From NCBI GenBank assembly GCA_009746045.1, contig RPFO01000065.1, positions 9,325,128 through 9,389,127 on the forward strand: 64,000 nucleotides of DNA. Reading direction: 5' to 3'. The position numbers and the translations under genes were made by a program. This document shows positions 30,980 through 42,993 of this stretch, piece after piece; position 1 is the stretch's first letter, and each line of letters begins with the position of its first letter. The notes under the pieces are model-generated. The model had not been told where the DNA came from and searched no databases. It was given only the letters and a program-made list of their open reading frames with translations. The stretch comes from Mesostigma viride. Its lineage: Eukaryota; Streptophyta; Mesostigmatophyceae; Mesostigmatales; Mesostigmataceae.

Positions 30980-32400
30980 GGTGAGCACCTCACCGCCGCG
31001 CAACGCAAGGCTATGGAGCACTGGTTGCATTCTGCACGCTCAGTTTTCGCTTTCAGCAGTGAAGAACTAGGGTGCTACAACGGGGGCTGCATGGGGGTCC
31101 CACTAGATACGGATCAGCCCTTATTCAGGCGGCAGCATAGGCTGAGCTTGGCTGAGCTGGAATTCGTAGATGCTAACTGTCGAGAGCTAGAGGCAGCTGG
31201 GATCATCCGCGCTTCATCCTCCAGTTATGCAGCTGCCACGGTGGTTGCACCCAAGAAGGATACCATCACAGGCGAGTGGACAGGTAGGTATGCGCATGGC
31301 CACTGACCTGCGTCAGCTGAACGCGCACACTCCTGTTGATAGGTACCCCATGCCTCGGGTCGATGATGTTTTGGATAAAATATCTCCCCAGGTCAAGTAT
31401 GTGTCGTCGCTAGATTTGCGTAGCGGCTTCCATCAGATCAAGGTCGTAGAGGCAGATCAGCGCAAGCTGGCCTTTTGGGGTGGGACCCGTCTGTACGAGT
31501 GGGTTCGCATGCCATTCGGACATCGCAACGCTAGTGCGGTGTTCCAACGTGCCATGGACCAGGTGCTGGCAGGGTTGCCATTTGCAGCCTGCTACATAGA
31601 CGATGTCATTGTCTTTAGCGAGACGTTTGACCAGCACTTAGCTCACCTCGATCAGGTTCGGATCGCCCTAGATAAGGCCAACCTGCGGCTGCACCCTGAA
31701 AAGTGCAAGTTCGCCCAACAGACCATAGGGTTTCTTGGCCATCAGATTGTACCAGGTGGCCGGACCCCTGAGGCAGCCAAAGTGGAAGCCATCAGCAACG
31801 CCGCAGTGCCCATCGACATCTCGGGGGTGCGCGCGTATCTCGGGCTAGCTGGCTATTATCGAGGATATATTCAGAATTTCAGCACCAAAGTCAAACCCCT
31901 GACTGAGTTGTTGAAGAAGGGCAATGTCTGGGCGTGGGGTCCGGCTCAGCAGCGAGCCATCGATACCATCAAACAGGAACTGACTGCCGCTCCTATCCTA
32001 CGCGCCCCCGACTATGCTCTGCCCTTCATTCTTTACACCGATTGGTCCAAGGTAGGCCTAGGGGCTGTGCTAGCACAAAAGGACGATGCGGGGCGCGAGC
32101 ATGTTATCGCGTACGCTAGTCGGAGTAACAACTCTGCCGAGAGTCGGTACTCTTCCTACGAGGGGGAAGCGTTAGCCGTTGTGTGGGCCATCAAGCACTT
32201 CAGGCCATATCTCTTTGGGCGGGTGTTCACACTTGTCACTGATCACCAGCCCTTATTGTGGTTGATGACCAGCGACAAACTCACGGGTAAGCTGGCCCGG
32301 TGGGCAATGATCATTCAGGAGTACCACCTGACAATCGTCCATCGGCCAGGTGTGGATCACTCCAACGCGGACGTCCTGTCCAGGTATGCTCTACCAACCA
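30980..32400 (+). pseudogene. Ty3/gypsy reverse transcriptase and RNase H
   Basis: The first RT segment (to about 31280) includes FRRQHRLSLAELEFV and LEAAGIIRASSSSYAAATVV. A frame change in the short sequence GGTAGGTATG (about 31281) leads into RMATDLRQLNAHTPVDRYPM, SLDLRSGFHQIKV, WVRMPFGHRNASAVFQRAMD and the catalytic ACYIDDVIVFS (31591-31620). Connection and RNase H follow: ILYTDWSKVGLGAVLAQ, YEGEALAVVWAIKHFRPYLF and FTLVTDHQPLLWL. Every catalytic Asp and Glu is present. From 31290 to 33158 one frame is open, so this is the best preserved part of the element. Confidence 0.9.
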
Positions 32401-32879
32401 CTGTTGACAACACTGGTGCGCGGGCCCTAGGGGCCGAGAGCTCGCCTGGGTCTGTGGTTTTTGTTAATGCTGCAGGCTTCGCTGACGCCGACGCCGAGGC
32501 AGACTGGCGCGCAGTCGAGTATACAGTCGCAGACTTTGCGGCAAGCTGCAATGCAGTTCACCCTTCTCCCTTCACCCCTGCCGCTGGCCTCCTCGCGTTG
32601 GAGGAAGGTAATTCTCCGTCCTTTGACATTGACAATACCTTGGCACGATACCTAGCACTCCAGGTGGTGTTGGTTGGCCATCTCACAGTGGAATGCAACA
32701 TGGGTGATGTGTGGCTCGATGGGCGTGTGTTGGAGCAGGTCCAAGGGATAGCTCTCACCCCAACCCCTGTTGATTGGTCCTCAGCCCAGCGTGACGCTGA
32801 GTTGAATAGGGTGCAACATAGGGCGGTCACCTACTCGTGGGATGCCGGGGTCCTCCACAAAATGATCGGCAAGCGCAAA

Positions 32880-33660
32880 GTGGTGGTGCCGCCGCCTCAC
32901 AAGCGGGTCGCCATCGTCCAGCAAGTCCATGAGCGGTATGGCCACCTGGGTGGTAACCGCACTTTGGCGCTAGTGCGCGCCTCTTATTGGTGGAACGGCA
33001 TGCGTGCCACAGTCGCGCAGGTCGTCGCTAGCTGCGCGCAGTGTGCCCGGGTGAAGGCCAGGTTCAATGTGGACCACGATGCGAAAGAATTGATGAGCCT
33101 ACCCAGTGATCAGAGGGCTCTTCTACCACTGGCACGTAGACCTGTGTGGGCCCTTTGATGAAAGTGCAGATGGCCACAAGTATGTCATGGTGTGTGTCAA
33201 AAGTTTTAGCAAGTGGGTTGAGCTCATCCCCATTGCTGACAAGCAGGCCGCCACAGCCGCCAAGCACTGCGCCGACATCATCGCCAGGTTTGGCGCCCCC
33301 GCGGAGGTGGTCACCGACATGCAGGGCGGGGAGTTTCGGGGGGAATTTCAGGAATTGTTGGATGCATGTCTCATTGATCACCGTCGCACTTCTCGGGAGC
33401 ATCCTCAGGCCAATGGTTTGGCTGCATGAGAGATTGGTGCAGACTGTCAAGCAGGCTTTGCGCAAGTGCATGGAGCCTGCAGTCAGCATCATTCACTATG
33501 TGGGATCGTGAACTGGCGTGGATTGCCATGGGTTACCGGATGTCACCCCGGGAGTCGCTCCCCTGTTTCTCCCCGTATTTCCTGTCAGTGTTTGGGCGCG
33601 CACCCTTGCTCCCCACGGAGGCGCAGAATGCACACCCCACCCCTATGCATGGTGTTTGAC
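32880..33660 (+). pseudogene. Retroelement integrase, frameshifted
   Basis: The HHCC zinc region reads HERYGHLGGNRTLALVRASY and SCAQCARVKA. The core follows in a new frame: YHWHVDLCGPF (first Asp) and VVTDMQGGEF (second Asp), then EHPQANGL. The expected Glu (HERLVQTVKQAL) lies in a third frame. Integrase joins the cDNA to host DNA. No chromodomain was recognised before the coding region ends near 33660. Confidence 0.85.
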
Positions 33661-34258
33661 AACGCCAGTCAGTTTCTGCTGAGGTGACCGCACGGGCGGC
33701 TACTTTCTGCAAGGTTATGCCCATCGCCATGAACAACTTGTTTCATCGCCCAGTGGGGGATTCATAAGTGTTTGCTCAATTTCATAAATTTTACTCGATT
33801 TTTCCAAATGGGATTGAATCCTTATATTTGTCAATAAAGCAGGGGTCATCCAGCCTTCAGACCATGAAATTAGACCACCCACAAAAATTGGGCTCATTCT
33901 GAGCTCAAATGGTGACATGTGACAGCATAAATATGCAGTTTTTCGTGGTTCTCTGAACATAATAGTTTCTTTATAGTGAGATGGAAGGGTAGCCGCTATA
34001 GCTAGGTTATTGGGTTCACGTGACATACCTTTTGAGGCCGGTGCGGCCCAGATCCGGATCAGTCGTGGCCAAAACTTTGGCCAGTTTTTTTTTGCCAGGT
34101 GGCAGGAGCTACGTTGAGATATAAACCTGCCACTGTCTAGGTTTCTTGGCTAATTAATGGTGTAGTTATTAACTAGATCTAGATTCCTTCTCTCACGCAA
34201 TATGTGACCTAATAGCCCCGGCAGCCTTACGTAAGCTGCCGGCAATTAGAACGCCACA
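33661..34258. other. Spacer between two retroelements
   Basis: AT-richer than its surroundings, with AATAAAGC at 33834. It may contain the 3' LTR of the preceding element, but no matching copy was found upstream. Confidence 0.4.
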
Positions 34259-34469
34259 TTGCGTCATTTGTTCAGACGCAAAATTTGCGTGGCGAAAAAA
34301 TGCCGTCCGGGCCAAGGCCGCATGACACGCAAAAAAGGACAAAAACAAACCCACCTAGCTAAGGTCGGCCTCTTTTCTTTTCACGAGGGCGGCGACAGCA
34401 AGCCAGGGGAAACGAACCTCTGGTTTGACGAACCTGTACTGTCGGAGCCATTTTTGGCCCTGAGCAGCA

Positions 34470-35350
34470 ATGCCGAAGGGGCGCAAAGCTACAGCAGGGC
34501 AGGCAGCGCGCGGGGAGGACGGGACGCCCACACCGCGGGCTGCTGCCGCCAGTCACGCGCCAGTCGCGCCAAAAAAAAGCAGCTCGCCACTCTGCTCGCC
34601 AAGTGCATCAGCCCCGCAAAGGCGGTGGGGGCAGTCGAGCAGGTCTTCGGTGCCGAGGACTGGGTGACGGACGCCAGCTCGTGGAGCTCGAGCCAGCTGA
34701 AGTCTGTCGTGCAGTTGCTGGCCGATCACGTTGATGTTGGCGACGTGTTGGACGCACGTGACCCAATCGGAACGTTGGTGGCAAAACTGCTGGCCGTGGC
34801 AGATCTCGCGGCGGACGAGGAGGAGGATCAGGCGCTGCCACCAACGACACCTGCGCAACGAAAAATGGCCAAGCCGAAAGGCGCGGCCAAGGTTTCGGCA
34901 GGTGGGGGGGCTGTCGGAAAGGAAATGAGGGCGATCGAGGTTGGCGACATTCGTTGGGGCACCTCCGGAAACCGAAAATCACGACGACGAGGAGGACGAG
35001 GAGGGGGAGGTCGCAGCCGAAAAATTCATGCAAGGTTTGAAGGCAGCGCTGGGAGGAAGGGAGGGGGCGGGAAGCCACTTCAAGGCCTCAAAAGGGGTGG
35101 CGCTGCCAATTAAACCGAGCCAAGAGCGTGAAATATCGGATTTCGGAGCGGGTGCTGCCGGGGGCCGGTGTTGGAGGACGCCAGCGACAATGGGATGGGA
35201 ATCCGGTCGTGGGTCATGACGGTCAAGCCTGGAAATTGGCGGAACATGGAGAACAGGAAAATTGTCATGAACATTGCATTGGCCATGGACACCCTTCTCA
35301 AGGAGCTGGGCTCAGCAGCCGGGGAGCTTGTGGGCATGGAGTATACCTAA
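34470..35350 (+). pseudogene. gag-like region of the second retroelement
   Basis: Lys/Ala-rich start (KKKQLATLLAKCISPAKAVG), an acidic hinge, a basic RRRGGRGGGGRSRK patch, and in a shifted frame SWVMTVKPGNWRNMENRKIV and NIALAMDTLLKELGSAAGEL. No zinc knuckle is seen. Assignment rests on position before RT. Confidence 0.4.
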
Positions 35351-35899
35351 TGAGGGTGGTGGCGGCCTTGCTGCAGGTGGAGGGGCAATTAGGAGGGGGG
35401 GGGTGGAAGGTGGCCAGCCACCTCCTGCCATTGGGGGAGGAGGCTGCACTGTCAGCCACCCCGGCTGTCAAGGCAGCTCTTCAAACTGCGATCCTCTTGG
35501 ACAAGCTCAGCAAGGCTCAACAAGTAGGGAAATAGAATCCCAGCGGGACCGCTCCCTTTTCCCGCTGCCATACCCACTTAGGCCAGCGTACACCGCGTGG
35601 GGCAGGGTGAGATCGGCACGCCGGCGACAGCGTCCCACGCGCCGCCACCGCGAGTACACTGTCACTGCAATGCAAGGTAGTGCGGCTGTGGGTGGGGGGG
35701 CAAGACCCGCCTCCTAACCCTAGAGGGGCGTGCTCTAAGGGGAGGGAGGAGGCCGGGCCTTGCAAGGGTCAAGAGGCACTGCACCTGGCACAGTCGCCGC
35801 GTAGGGGGCGTTGCGACAGGCCATGCAGGAGCAAGAAGGTGCTGATCAATGCAATATATGGGAAGCAGAATAAGTATGAACAACTGCGCGCGGACGCGG

Positions 35900-36990
35900 T
35901 GAGTTTACCAAAGGCGGAGGTGGCGGGGAAGGCACGGCTGCTCGACTACCTGTTGGCTATGCGGCCGAGCTGGCGGGAGATATCTGCCATGCAGCGAAGA
36001 GAACTGCATCAAGCCAGCGGTCGTGGCGAGCGCAAAGTATTGGAATGTGCCCAAGCCCAGCCGGGGATGCTCCATGGATGAATGGGGCAAGCTCATGAGC
36101 CGGGCAGCGGGCGTGCGGGCATATGGTGGCGTTCCGGCCGGAGAGGCGGCCCAAGTGGGTGGATGGCTGCTTTGGAGTGGCCAATTAAGGGGGTGGGTGA
36201 GCTACGGTTCATCGTCAACAGGAAGCTGGGCAACCTGCTGTGGGTGGACCCGGCCCCCAAGATCCTGCTACCCCACCTGGGCATCCTCGTGGAGGTCTAC
36301 ATCAAGGGCTGGTGCTACTGCGCCAAGAGCGACCTCGTGTCATAATACTACTCCATCGAGGTGCCCGAGTGGTGGTGGGACTACCAAGGGCTTCCTAGTG
36401 TGTGGTCGACTAGCGTAGGTCTGGCAGGGCCGAGGCGGAGGGTGTGGCCCGTGCTCAAGGTGCTGGCCATGGGACATTCCCACGCGGTGGCACTGGGGGA
36501 GGCCATCCATGAGATGGTGCTCTACATGACCGGTGCCCTGGATCCGAGGCGCCAGGTCAATTACCTCTCAAGCGCAGGTGAGCTCACCTTGGTGCGCGAC
36601 GAGTGTGGCCAGCCACTGCGCTTGGCCATCGAGTACGAGGAGCGCGCCGAGGAGCTTCAGATTGACCTGGAAAACCCCCCTGCCCCCATATGCTGTCCAT
36701 CACCATTGATGCCCTTGGTGGCCAGCAACGGGCGGACCTGCGAGGCGGTGAACCAGCTCATCACGAGCGCTACTGAGGAAGGCTACCTCCCTAACAACCT
36801 TGTGCCGTCTAAGGAGAAGACTAAGATGGCGAGCCTGGAAGGGGACGAGCTAGAAGCCCTAGGGGTGGTGCACCGACGGAACGGCGTGCTGGAACCAACG
36901 GTCAAGCAGCTCAACCTTGTGATCGCCCACACGCAGGCTATACTCACTCGAGGCCGAGCTACGGCCGAGGGCCGGGCTGGCTGCCGTCTT
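35900..36990 (+). pseudogene. Reverse transcriptase of the second retroelement
   Basis: Segments in order: GELRFIVNRKLGNLLWVDPA, YCAKSDLVS with an in-frame TAA straight after (first catalytic Asp region, about 36320-36345), YSIEVPEWWWDYQGLP, VLAMGHSHAVALGEAIHE, and a degenerate YxDD region reading LSITIDALGG in another frame near 36695. The thumb segment LGVVHRRNGVLEPTVKQLNL and LTRGRATAEGRAG follows. The sequence order is that of RTs with MGFSHAV-type motif B. It is inactive. Confidence 0.6.
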
Positions 36991-37139
36991 GGGGCGGTGG
37001 TTGTGGCCGCAGCTGCTTGTCCATTTGGCAGCAATGTTTCAAATTCATCAGCCTGCAAGGGTGGGGGCAGCGATCCTGGGTGCTGTGGGCCGGGGTGCGG
37101 GAGGAGTTAGAGTGCGCCCTGGCCTGGGCTCCTATGCTA

Positions 37140-37760
37140 AGGGTTGACCGAAGCGCACCTTTGGCACGTGAGGTGGTTGCATCTGACGCGTCCACCTACG
37201 GGCAAGGTGTCGTGTACGCAACCATGGAGCCGGGCGATGTGACGAAGCTGGTGAGGGCACGAGAGGTGCGGGGGTACCCGACTTTGCTCATACCAAGCGA
37301 GGTGGCCTACGCTGGCCCTAGGCCACTGAGCACGCGGGCGCAACAAGCAATCACTAGCCAGCAATGGGGGGTTGGGGTCCGGAGTCGTTGGCGGGATCCG
37401 GGGATGCACATCAACGAGAAGGAGGTGCGGGCTGCAGTGAAGGGCGTGGAGAGGAAAGCGCGCAGCTTGGCAAACCGAGGCAAGCGGGTGGTGAGGTTGG
37501 TGGACTCCACTGCGGCGTTGCATGGGCTGCTTGGCTAAGGGGCGGTCCTCATCCCACAAGCTCAACAAGCAGTGCCGCCGCTTGTGCGCGCTGACCCTCG
37601 CCACTGGGAGTCGTTCCCAGTGGGTGTGGACGCCGAGTGCACTTCAACCAGCCGATGGCGTTTCTCGCGGCCAATCCATGGCGACTTTCTTGGAATGCTG
37701 GGTGCGCGACCTGACCGCGGAAGGCATCCATCCTAACCCAGGCCCCCCTGCACCTGTTAG
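37140..37760 (+). pseudogene. RNase H domain followed by an NPGP (2A-like) motif
   Basis: REVVASDASTYGQGVVYA gives the first catalytic Asp, HINEKEVRAAVKGVERKA the Glu, VVRLVDSTAALHGLL the second Asp, and SALQPADGVSR the final Asp. After one frameshift near 37535 the frame continues to CWVRDLTAEGIHPNPGPPAP (37698-37757), a match to the C-terminal NPG|P core of 2A peptides, but with His in place of the conserved Glu. The frame stops at 37807. Confidence 0.65.
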
Positions 37761-37809
37761 CTACCTTCCTGTTACGTCGCGTTACAATCTGTCACAGTTA
37801 CGGACGTAA

Positions 37810-38280
37810 ATTAGGTCCTTCGCCTCAGTCGTTCCTAGGTTTACGTGTAGCTTGTACCGGTGGACACTGTTGTCCCGGTACCGTGGTGCATTGGATGCAT
37901 TTGGCGTCGCGCCGCGTACTTTAGTAGTGGTCCTTATCCTTCGGGTAGAATGTAGTGGACCAGCGTGCATCTGTGCATCTGTAGGTGAGGGCCATGTCGG
38001 CCCGAGCATGCTGGACCGTTGCATGGTGATCATGTACATAATTGTGGGTTGCACATGCACTGCTTGCAGCCAGCGCTCACCACCGTGCCACCGGGCCAGT
38101 GGTTTTGCCCAGTTTGTGTCGCTGCCCGTTTCGCAACCAGTAGCGTCACCATTTCCTTAGCTGCTGTGGTGTTGGCACGGTCGCTGGCTATGTGAGGAGC
38201 CATGAGAGCCAGCGAAGGGGGGAATCATGGGACAGGTCCTCGCCCACCCCACAGGGCATGCAGTTAAGGCAGGCATGTCA
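37810..38280. other. Spacer, no gene seen
   Basis: No recognisable domain; borders the second retroelement on the left and a minus-strand LINE fragment on the right. Confidence 0.5.
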
Positions 38281-38287
38281 GCTCAGC

Positions 38288-40090
38288 TCATTTGGGTTTT
38301 ACCAAAGCTGAGTGGCCATGCAGCCGCCATGGCGGTGCCGGAGATTGTGGCACGCAGACGCGACACCGGTAGTTACCGGGGTCAGCAGCAGAGCCCTTCT
38401 TGTACAGCATGACGCGGATGGCCGTCTGCCACTCAGCAGGCGGAGGCTCGTCAGAGAGCAGGACACGGTTGCAGAATGCCAGCAGAAGATCCCTCACCGC
38501 CGGGTCAGGGGTCTTCAGCAGCTCAGCAGAAAGGTGGTCGGCACCGACCGCCGCATCGTACCGCAGGTGAGCAAGGGCGCCGTCCAATTCCTTCAAAGTG
38601 AAGGGGTGGACGACGTCGTTGGTGGCAAGGCAGCCCTCCTGCAATGGCGGGGACTTGGTAGTCCGCGGCCGAGGAGGGGGGCGCCGGCGGCGGCGGGGGT
38701 CCGGCAGCCCCGAGGCGGGCGGCCGTCTCGGGGTGAAGCGGCGGGGGGGGGGCGCGAGCCCCACCTGTCAAGGAAACATTGTGGGCCAACCAGCGGTCAA
38801 GGCTGACCGGCGCCGTGCCGTCCCCCGTGTGCTCCACCGGGGTGCGCTGCCGCCGGCCGCCGAGCCGGTCGAGGTGGTACCACATGTCCTTGCCCTCAGT
38901 GTTTGCGAGCTTGGCAGGCCTTGGCATCTGCGATGCACTGGGCCGCCTCTGCGTCCTGAGCGTGCTCGTTACTAGCTAGGCCTCCACGAGGGCGGCCTTG
39001 AGCACCGGTTTCTGCAGCGGGTCCCGCGGTTACGCTTGAGGCGGTGCCGGGCGGCCAAGACCGCGGGGTCCTGGCGATAGATCGAGCGGGCCGGGGCGGC
39101 GGCGGGGCATGACCGGCAGGTGCCGGGCCGCCAACAACGGGGCACGGGCCGCAAAGCCCGCAAAAATGGCGGCGTTGGGAGCACCCTTGTCCAGCTCGTC
39201 GACGTCCGCCCGGGCGTCCAGGGCCGACAGGTACGCCAGTCGGCACCGGTTCCGCGCGTGCTCGGCGTCCGTCCATGCAGTCCTCAGGATCTCCCCGGAC
39301 CGGGCGTAGGGCAGACCAGTCAGGGCGGGCCACTGGGGCGCGACGCTCGGGGACGTGGAACCGGAGCCGAATGGTCGCGCGCACCAACCGGTGGTCAGAG
39401 CACACCGTGGGCGTGTCAAACACTCGGGTGTCAGGAACCGAGGTGCACCTGGGCTGCCGTACCACCACGTAGTCCAGGCAGGCCTGACGGCCGTTAGGGC
39501 CACGAAAAGTGACCAAGTCCTGTGAGGGACGTTGGAAGTGGCAGTTGACAGCAACCATCCCGCTATCCCGCAAAAAGGCAGAAAAAAGGGAAGTGTTGTC
39601 GTTAGCAGCCATGTCAGCAGGCGCAAAGCGACTGCCAGCAGTGCCCACGGGGAGCGTGGCATTGGCGTCGAGCAGCATAACCAAAACGTGGCGCGGGCCG
39701 GGGTGGCCCCCTCAAGGCTATGCAAGTCCTCGAAGAACTTCTGGCGTTCCAACTCAGGTAGACCACTATGGGGTGCGTAGCCCACCCCCACCGTGAGGTG
39801 GTGTTTAGACCGCCCCTTGACGGAGGTAAAATGTGCTACCATAAGGCGTGGGGTTAGACACTTCAGCGTGCTGAGGCTGGCAACTGCCAGCGACGAACAC
39901 AAAAGACCAACACCACCTTGGCCTGGTGTACCACTACCAGCGAAGTAAAACCGCCAGCCACCCGCGCGATCAGTGCTCACCATGCCAAGTGGCACCTTGC
40001 GGCGATGCTCTTGCACGCCTAGAATAGACACACGATGGGCTATGCAAAAGGCGACGAGCTCCTCTACCCGGTAGCTATGATCGCCATCTG
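38288..40090 (-). pseudogene. LINE ORF2 fragment: APE-type endonuclease and start of RT
   Basis: The minus strand starts with EELVAFCIAH and VSILGVQEHRRKV (catalytic Glu), then VGVGYAPHSGLPELERQKFF, MLLDANATLPVG (after a frameshift near 39690), FRGPNGRQACLDYVVVRQP and TVCSDHRLVRATIRL (the terminal SDH). The segment between endonuclease and RT follows, then LKELDGALAHLRYDAAVGAD, FCNRVLLSDEPPPAEWQTAI and VMLYKKGSAADPGNYR. The coding region breaks off before the RT catalytic motifs. Apurinic/apyrimidinic-type endonuclease nicks target DNA for target-primed reverse transcription. This copy is truncated at its 3' side and frameshifted. Confidence 0.85.
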
Positions 40091-40099
40091 CTGACTGCT

Positions 40100-41800
40100 A
40101 GCAATGTACGTGCGTTAACTCTTCAACCGTCTGGACTGGAACCACCGAAACGGACTGAGTTTGGGTATCTTTGTGCGCCTGAGAGTAACTAGCCAAATAA
40201 CATTTTCTGGCCCACCCTTGGAACCAAGCATGCTTTTATATCAAATAATGTTTGGGAAATTTGGTTGGTCACATATCTATGCCCCATGCATGCTATAAAT
40301 AGCCCCCCCCCCAGGGGGGTACGGTGCACATGGGGTTGGAGACATATATAATGCATTATAGACCATTTACACAAATCAGGTGGCCCTGGCCTTTTAAAGG
40401 CAGTTTATTAGAATCACAGGCATGCCATCAATGCATTCACAGCATGAAATGTCACAGAACTGCACATGCTAGCTAGCAAACAGCCCAAAATAGCTCAGAC
40501 CGTTATAACGGTGCAAGCTATTTTGGGACGGTTGCTAGAACTGCCGTATAGGTTTCCTATCCCAAAGTGGCACAAAACAACTAGATGGCCACAAAAGCAA
40601 TGCCAACACCATGTCCAGCATATAAGACACAAGCTCATGCTATACAATAGGTGTAAGGCTCATATCAAGGCCTAAAGCGCGCGTACAAAGGGTGGCAAGG
40701 AGCTACATCACTAACACACCCAATGAACGACAAAACACCTCTATGTTCTTGGAAACAATGAATAAAACAATAGGAATAAGTTGGTATAATGCTCCCATGC
40801 AAACAGGTTATGGGTATCTCCACGATTTTCACATGCAATGGATGCAAAACAAGAAGGTGGGCGTTGGCCAGCAAAACAAGAAGCCACGCCTAACACTGGT
40901 CAGAAAAGAACTTGTCTCGGGGTGCTTGACCAAGGAAAAGCATTGGGTAATCAACGTTACCATATTAGTGACCGATAACAATCGTTACCTCGCTATTTCC
41001 GTTGCTGCATCAGCTAACGGTGACCAAACATGGTCCAAAATCTGCTTGACCTGATGGTATTCCCCAACCATGACAAGCCGATGCGTAGAGGCAGCAAAAC
41101 AACAAAAAGACAATCACAACCCCTCGGTAATAACTCTGATATTAGCTTTAAACGATAATACAACTATATACGGCTAATAGAGCACGCTTGGAGGCTAGAA
41201 CGTACCAGGTCGGTACAGCAGATTACCTTTCTTGCGCGAGCCAGCACGCCAGAGTAATGGACGTAGCCTCGAGCCTTTACTGGCTGCCAATGCTAATAAA
41301 TCTTGTTGGGAACAACGTACTAAATTGATCGATGCGCAGATGTCTGGGAAAATTCGGCCTAGCAACATGCAGCACTCGCACCATCACTGCCTGGCCGCTA
41401 ACGTCATTTGCTGCGCCGACCAGCACCCCGAGACCCATCTACGTATCTCCGAACCTTCCATGGCTAGGGATATTCAATTTTTAGGATCTAAGAATCATGC
41501 CTACAAAATTTGAGTCCAATACGTCAAGCCATTCTCTCGTACCAGTCAGTTCTTTGCACCGCCATAGCCGTGCGCGTCAATATTTTTCCTGCACGTCGGT
41601 CCCGTTGGACCATGGTACCCCCCTAACTTTGCTCAAGCATATCTCCCTGGCCAGGTGTCCAAAGTACGGTCTGAAGTGCTCTACGGAAAGCTGACGTCTA
41701 GATCTTTCGATCCCCCCAGGTTTGACCGTTAAATTATTATTGGCGCGGCGCCTGGTAGGCGCACAAACTCAGTCCGTTAGAGTGGTAGGACTTCAACTGG
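40100..41800. other. Region without a recognised gene
   Basis: AT-rich left part with a 12-bp inverted repeat at 40483-40528. The 41230-41700 part has short open frames in different phases but no domain I can name; it could be decayed transposon sequence. Confidence 0.35.
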
Positions 41801-42299
41801 TACCACGAAAACGGCGCGAGAACGGTTTAAGAGTTAAAAGTCGCGAGGGCCAAGGATGCCTGTTGGCCCAACAGGGGAGAACGGCGATGGGGGGTGGGGA
41901 TGGATGCAGCGGGAGATGGGGGTGGGGATGGAACGGAGGGGAGGGAAGCGGGGGAAATAGTGCTTTTCATCGCATTGATTTTGTCCTGCAAGCGTAGGAT
42001 GCGAGCCTGCCGCTTGCTCGGGGTATTCGGGGGTGATTGCACAACGCCGAGGCGTAGGTAATCTAGCACTCGTTGGGTTTTACGAATCTGACAGTTGACA
42101 GATGAAGTTGTAGCCCGAAATACCAGCATCACCATGTCTATCACCCGACTGCTAGGTCGAGGCATGGGAGTGGAACAGGCGACTGTTTAGGGGCCGCTGT
42201 CCCCGAAGCCTGTTAGCCGCGAGCCGACGAGTAGGGTTGTCTACTTACTGGAACCACCAGGGGCAGCACGCTTCGCACCACGAGACTCACCACGAGACT

Positions 42300-42993
42300 C
42301 TGCACCCGTGGTGTTAATCTCAATTAACACCGTCAAAGAAGGCAGCAAAGCGACCATCCGACTTCAGACGCATCTGCACACGCTTCCCCCCCAGTACGTC
42401 AGTACCCCTGCCTTTTCTCCACGACCTTCTCGTGATTCCAAAGCTTGCTCCTCGCCGCCAGCTGTGCAGGGGTGTAGTCCTCGTCCATGCTGATGTCGTC
42501 GCCCTTGAGCGGGCGACGGGCGTCCATGACCCGTTTCTGGTCGTTCACGGTGGCCATGATGGTGACCAAAACCAGGCCAGCTGGGCCTGGCAGGCAAATG
42601 GCCCTGTCAATGGTCACGTGATGCATGGCGCAGCTGCAGCACCCCCAAGAACGCGGGGCCCCGCAAGGCCTCGGTAAGTGCGTGTGCGGTGTCATGCTTG
42701 CCCTTCTCAAAATTCTTGAGAATGATATTGCGTTGGCGGAGCTGAGCCACATTCTGTGACGCGACTGCGGTAGCAGCTGTCTTAGCCGCCTGGGCGACTA
42801 TGGCATCCAGGTTCTTCCCCGCCGCGTCCGCGAACGTGACCCGCTTGGGGGGGGAGGTGGCCATGGCCGCCTTTAATTCCAGCAATGTGGCTTGGGTGGC
42901 AGCAGAGTTAGCAGCCATAGACTTGAGCGCACCGTGCAAAGACTTGAGCTCAGAGTGCCGTATGATAACAGGGAAGCGGCACGTCGGTTGCAT
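42300..42993 (-). pseudogene. LINE ORF1 remnant (RRM-like)
   Basis: Frames on the minus strand give MAANSAATQATLLELKAAMA (coiled-coil-like), RQRNIILKNFEKGKHDTAHA and, after a frameshift near 42640, a segment ending KRVMDARRPLKGDDISMDED and YTPAQLAARSKLWNHEKVVE. The order matches the C-terminal RRM and following basic domain of the other ORF1 copies (LDDDLTLAQQQRRRELW), but the sequence is diverged, so this is a separate LINE family. A Pro-rich frame at 42165-41827 may be related. Confidence 0.6.

Larger units (their letters stand above)
25988..33660 (+). mobile_element. Decayed Ty3/gypsy-type retroelement carrying a DNA methyltransferase
   Basis: Domain order on the plus strand is gag with coiled coil and zinc knuckle, aspartic protease, C5-cytosine methyltransferase, reverse transcriptase, RNase H, integrase. 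RT-RNase H before integrase is the Ty3/gypsy order. Frame changes or stops occur in gag, between protease and methyltransferase, inside the methyltransferase, at the RT N-terminus and twice in integrase, so this copy is inactive. I could not find matching long terminal repeats at either side; they may be lost, or too diverged to see by eye. Confidence 0.85.
34259..37760 (+). mobile_element. Decayed retroelement with DIRS/PAT-style RT and RNase H
   Basis: A gag-like frame, then RT, then RNase H, all plus strand and broken by many frame changes. The RNase H pattern (HINEKEVRA, then VDSTAALHGLL, then LNKQCRRLCALTLA, WVWTPSALQPADGVSR) is that of DIRS/PAT-type and related algal elements rather than gypsy. 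No tyrosine recombinase was found, and no split or inverted terminal repeats, so DIRS membership is provisional. Confidence 0.6.

Noticed and set aside
40692-41054. Plus-strand frame of 120 codons
   Set aside because: No recognisable motif, no codon bias like the supported genes, and no splice context.
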